From Variovorax brevis (lineage in GTDB: Bacteria > Pseudomonadota > Gammaproteobacteria > Burkholderiales > Burkholderiaceae_C): a DNA stretch of 64,000 bases. The stretch lies in contig NZ_JASZYG010000024.1 in assembly GCF_030317105.1 (NCBI RefSeq), forward strand, positions 1-64,000, given 5' to 3'. This document shows positions 63,920-64,000 of the stretch, piece by piece. The notes beneath the pieces are model-generated. The model was given only the letters and a program-made list of their open reading frames with translations, searched no databases and had not been told where the DNA came from. A program made the position numbers and the translations under genes. Each line of letters opens with the position of its first letter. The first letter of the stretch is position 1.

Positions 63920-64000
63920 GGTGCTGGCTCCTCAACGAGCAGGCGAACATCCCGGACCCACCCCTGCCAGATGAAGAGCAGCCAGGTCACGCCCAGCAGA
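63916..64000 (-). CDS. dctQ: TRAP transporter small permease (DctQ type), partial
   Basis: The last 27 residues (LLGVTWLLFIWQGWVRDVRL...VEEPAP) and stop of the gene upstream of dctM; the window ends inside it. The hydrophobic segment with an aromatic rim and short charged tail fits the last helix of DctQ, and position before dctM is the rule for TRAP operons. The stop TGA overlaps the dctM ATG. Confidence 0.7.
   Translation of the reverse strand, partial: LLGVTWLLFIWQGWVRDVRLLVEEPAP

Noticed and set aside
1-64000. tRNA or rRNA genes
   Set aside because: No cloverleaf or ribosomal signature sequence recognised anywhere in the window.

Overview
High-GC DNA from a beta-proteobacterium. The gene set (TRAP/TauD catabolic genes, DUF883-YqjE-YqjK cluster, umuDC, DUF2760-Hsp70 operon, giant PATR autotransporter) points to Burkholderiales and most likely Comamonadaceae/Variovorax; the assignment is inference from gene content. 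The window carries a complete replication and partition core (Rep initiator, iteron-like origin, ParA, ParB and an eight-site palindromic centromere candidate), so it is probably part of a large plasmid, chromid or secondary chromosome, or of a plasmid integrated into one.

Layout. 1-9.7 kb: fatty-acid desaturase, then a stress-gene neighbourhood (DUF4142, DUF378, DUF883/YqjE/YqjK, DUF3606, zinc peptidase) in which several genes survive only as fragments meeting at sharp junctions (FMN reductase/DUF4142, GH2/unknown, PHB-depolymerase-like). 9.7-13 kb: umuDC with a LexA box over the umuD start, then a decayed DUF3616 gene. 13-22 kb: secreted hypothetical protein, a DUF2760-Hsp70-Hsp70 operon, an alpha-carbonic anhydrase and a SET-domain protein. 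22-36.6 kb: plasmid accessory genes (DUF932, zinc-finger primase-like, DUF2958, two radC-like genes, DUF1016 remnant, NUMOD4-HNH endonuclease, a protein with an AcrVA2-like C-terminal tail, the rep gene). Three of these genes are preceded by copies of one structured 5' element with covarying stems. 36.6-41.2 kb: origin, parAB, palindrome array and a coiled-coil protein with its own operator-like inverted repeat.

41.2-48 kb: small membrane and hypothetical proteins, two paralogous GAF-like proteins, IS110 and tyrosine-recombinase remnants, and a 53-bp dispersed inverted repeat. 48.0-57.2 kb: one autotransporter of about 3,070 residues built from 68-residue repeats. 57.5-61.1 kb: AraC regulator, a 17-cysteine metallothionein-like peptide, DUF2938, and CusF/IS110/IS6 remnants. 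61.2-64 kb: DUF1330, TauD-type dioxygenase and TRAP transporter permeases, probably one uptake and oxidation operon that runs off the end.

How the parts fit: the rep/par core maintains the replicon. The 22-36 kb accessory genes look like plasmid establishment or anti-defence cargo sharing a common 5'-UTR structure, but several are frameshifted. The scattered IS and integrase remnants and paired gene fragments show a heavily rearranged region. Coding density is low and many stretches of 300-900 bp hold no credible gene.
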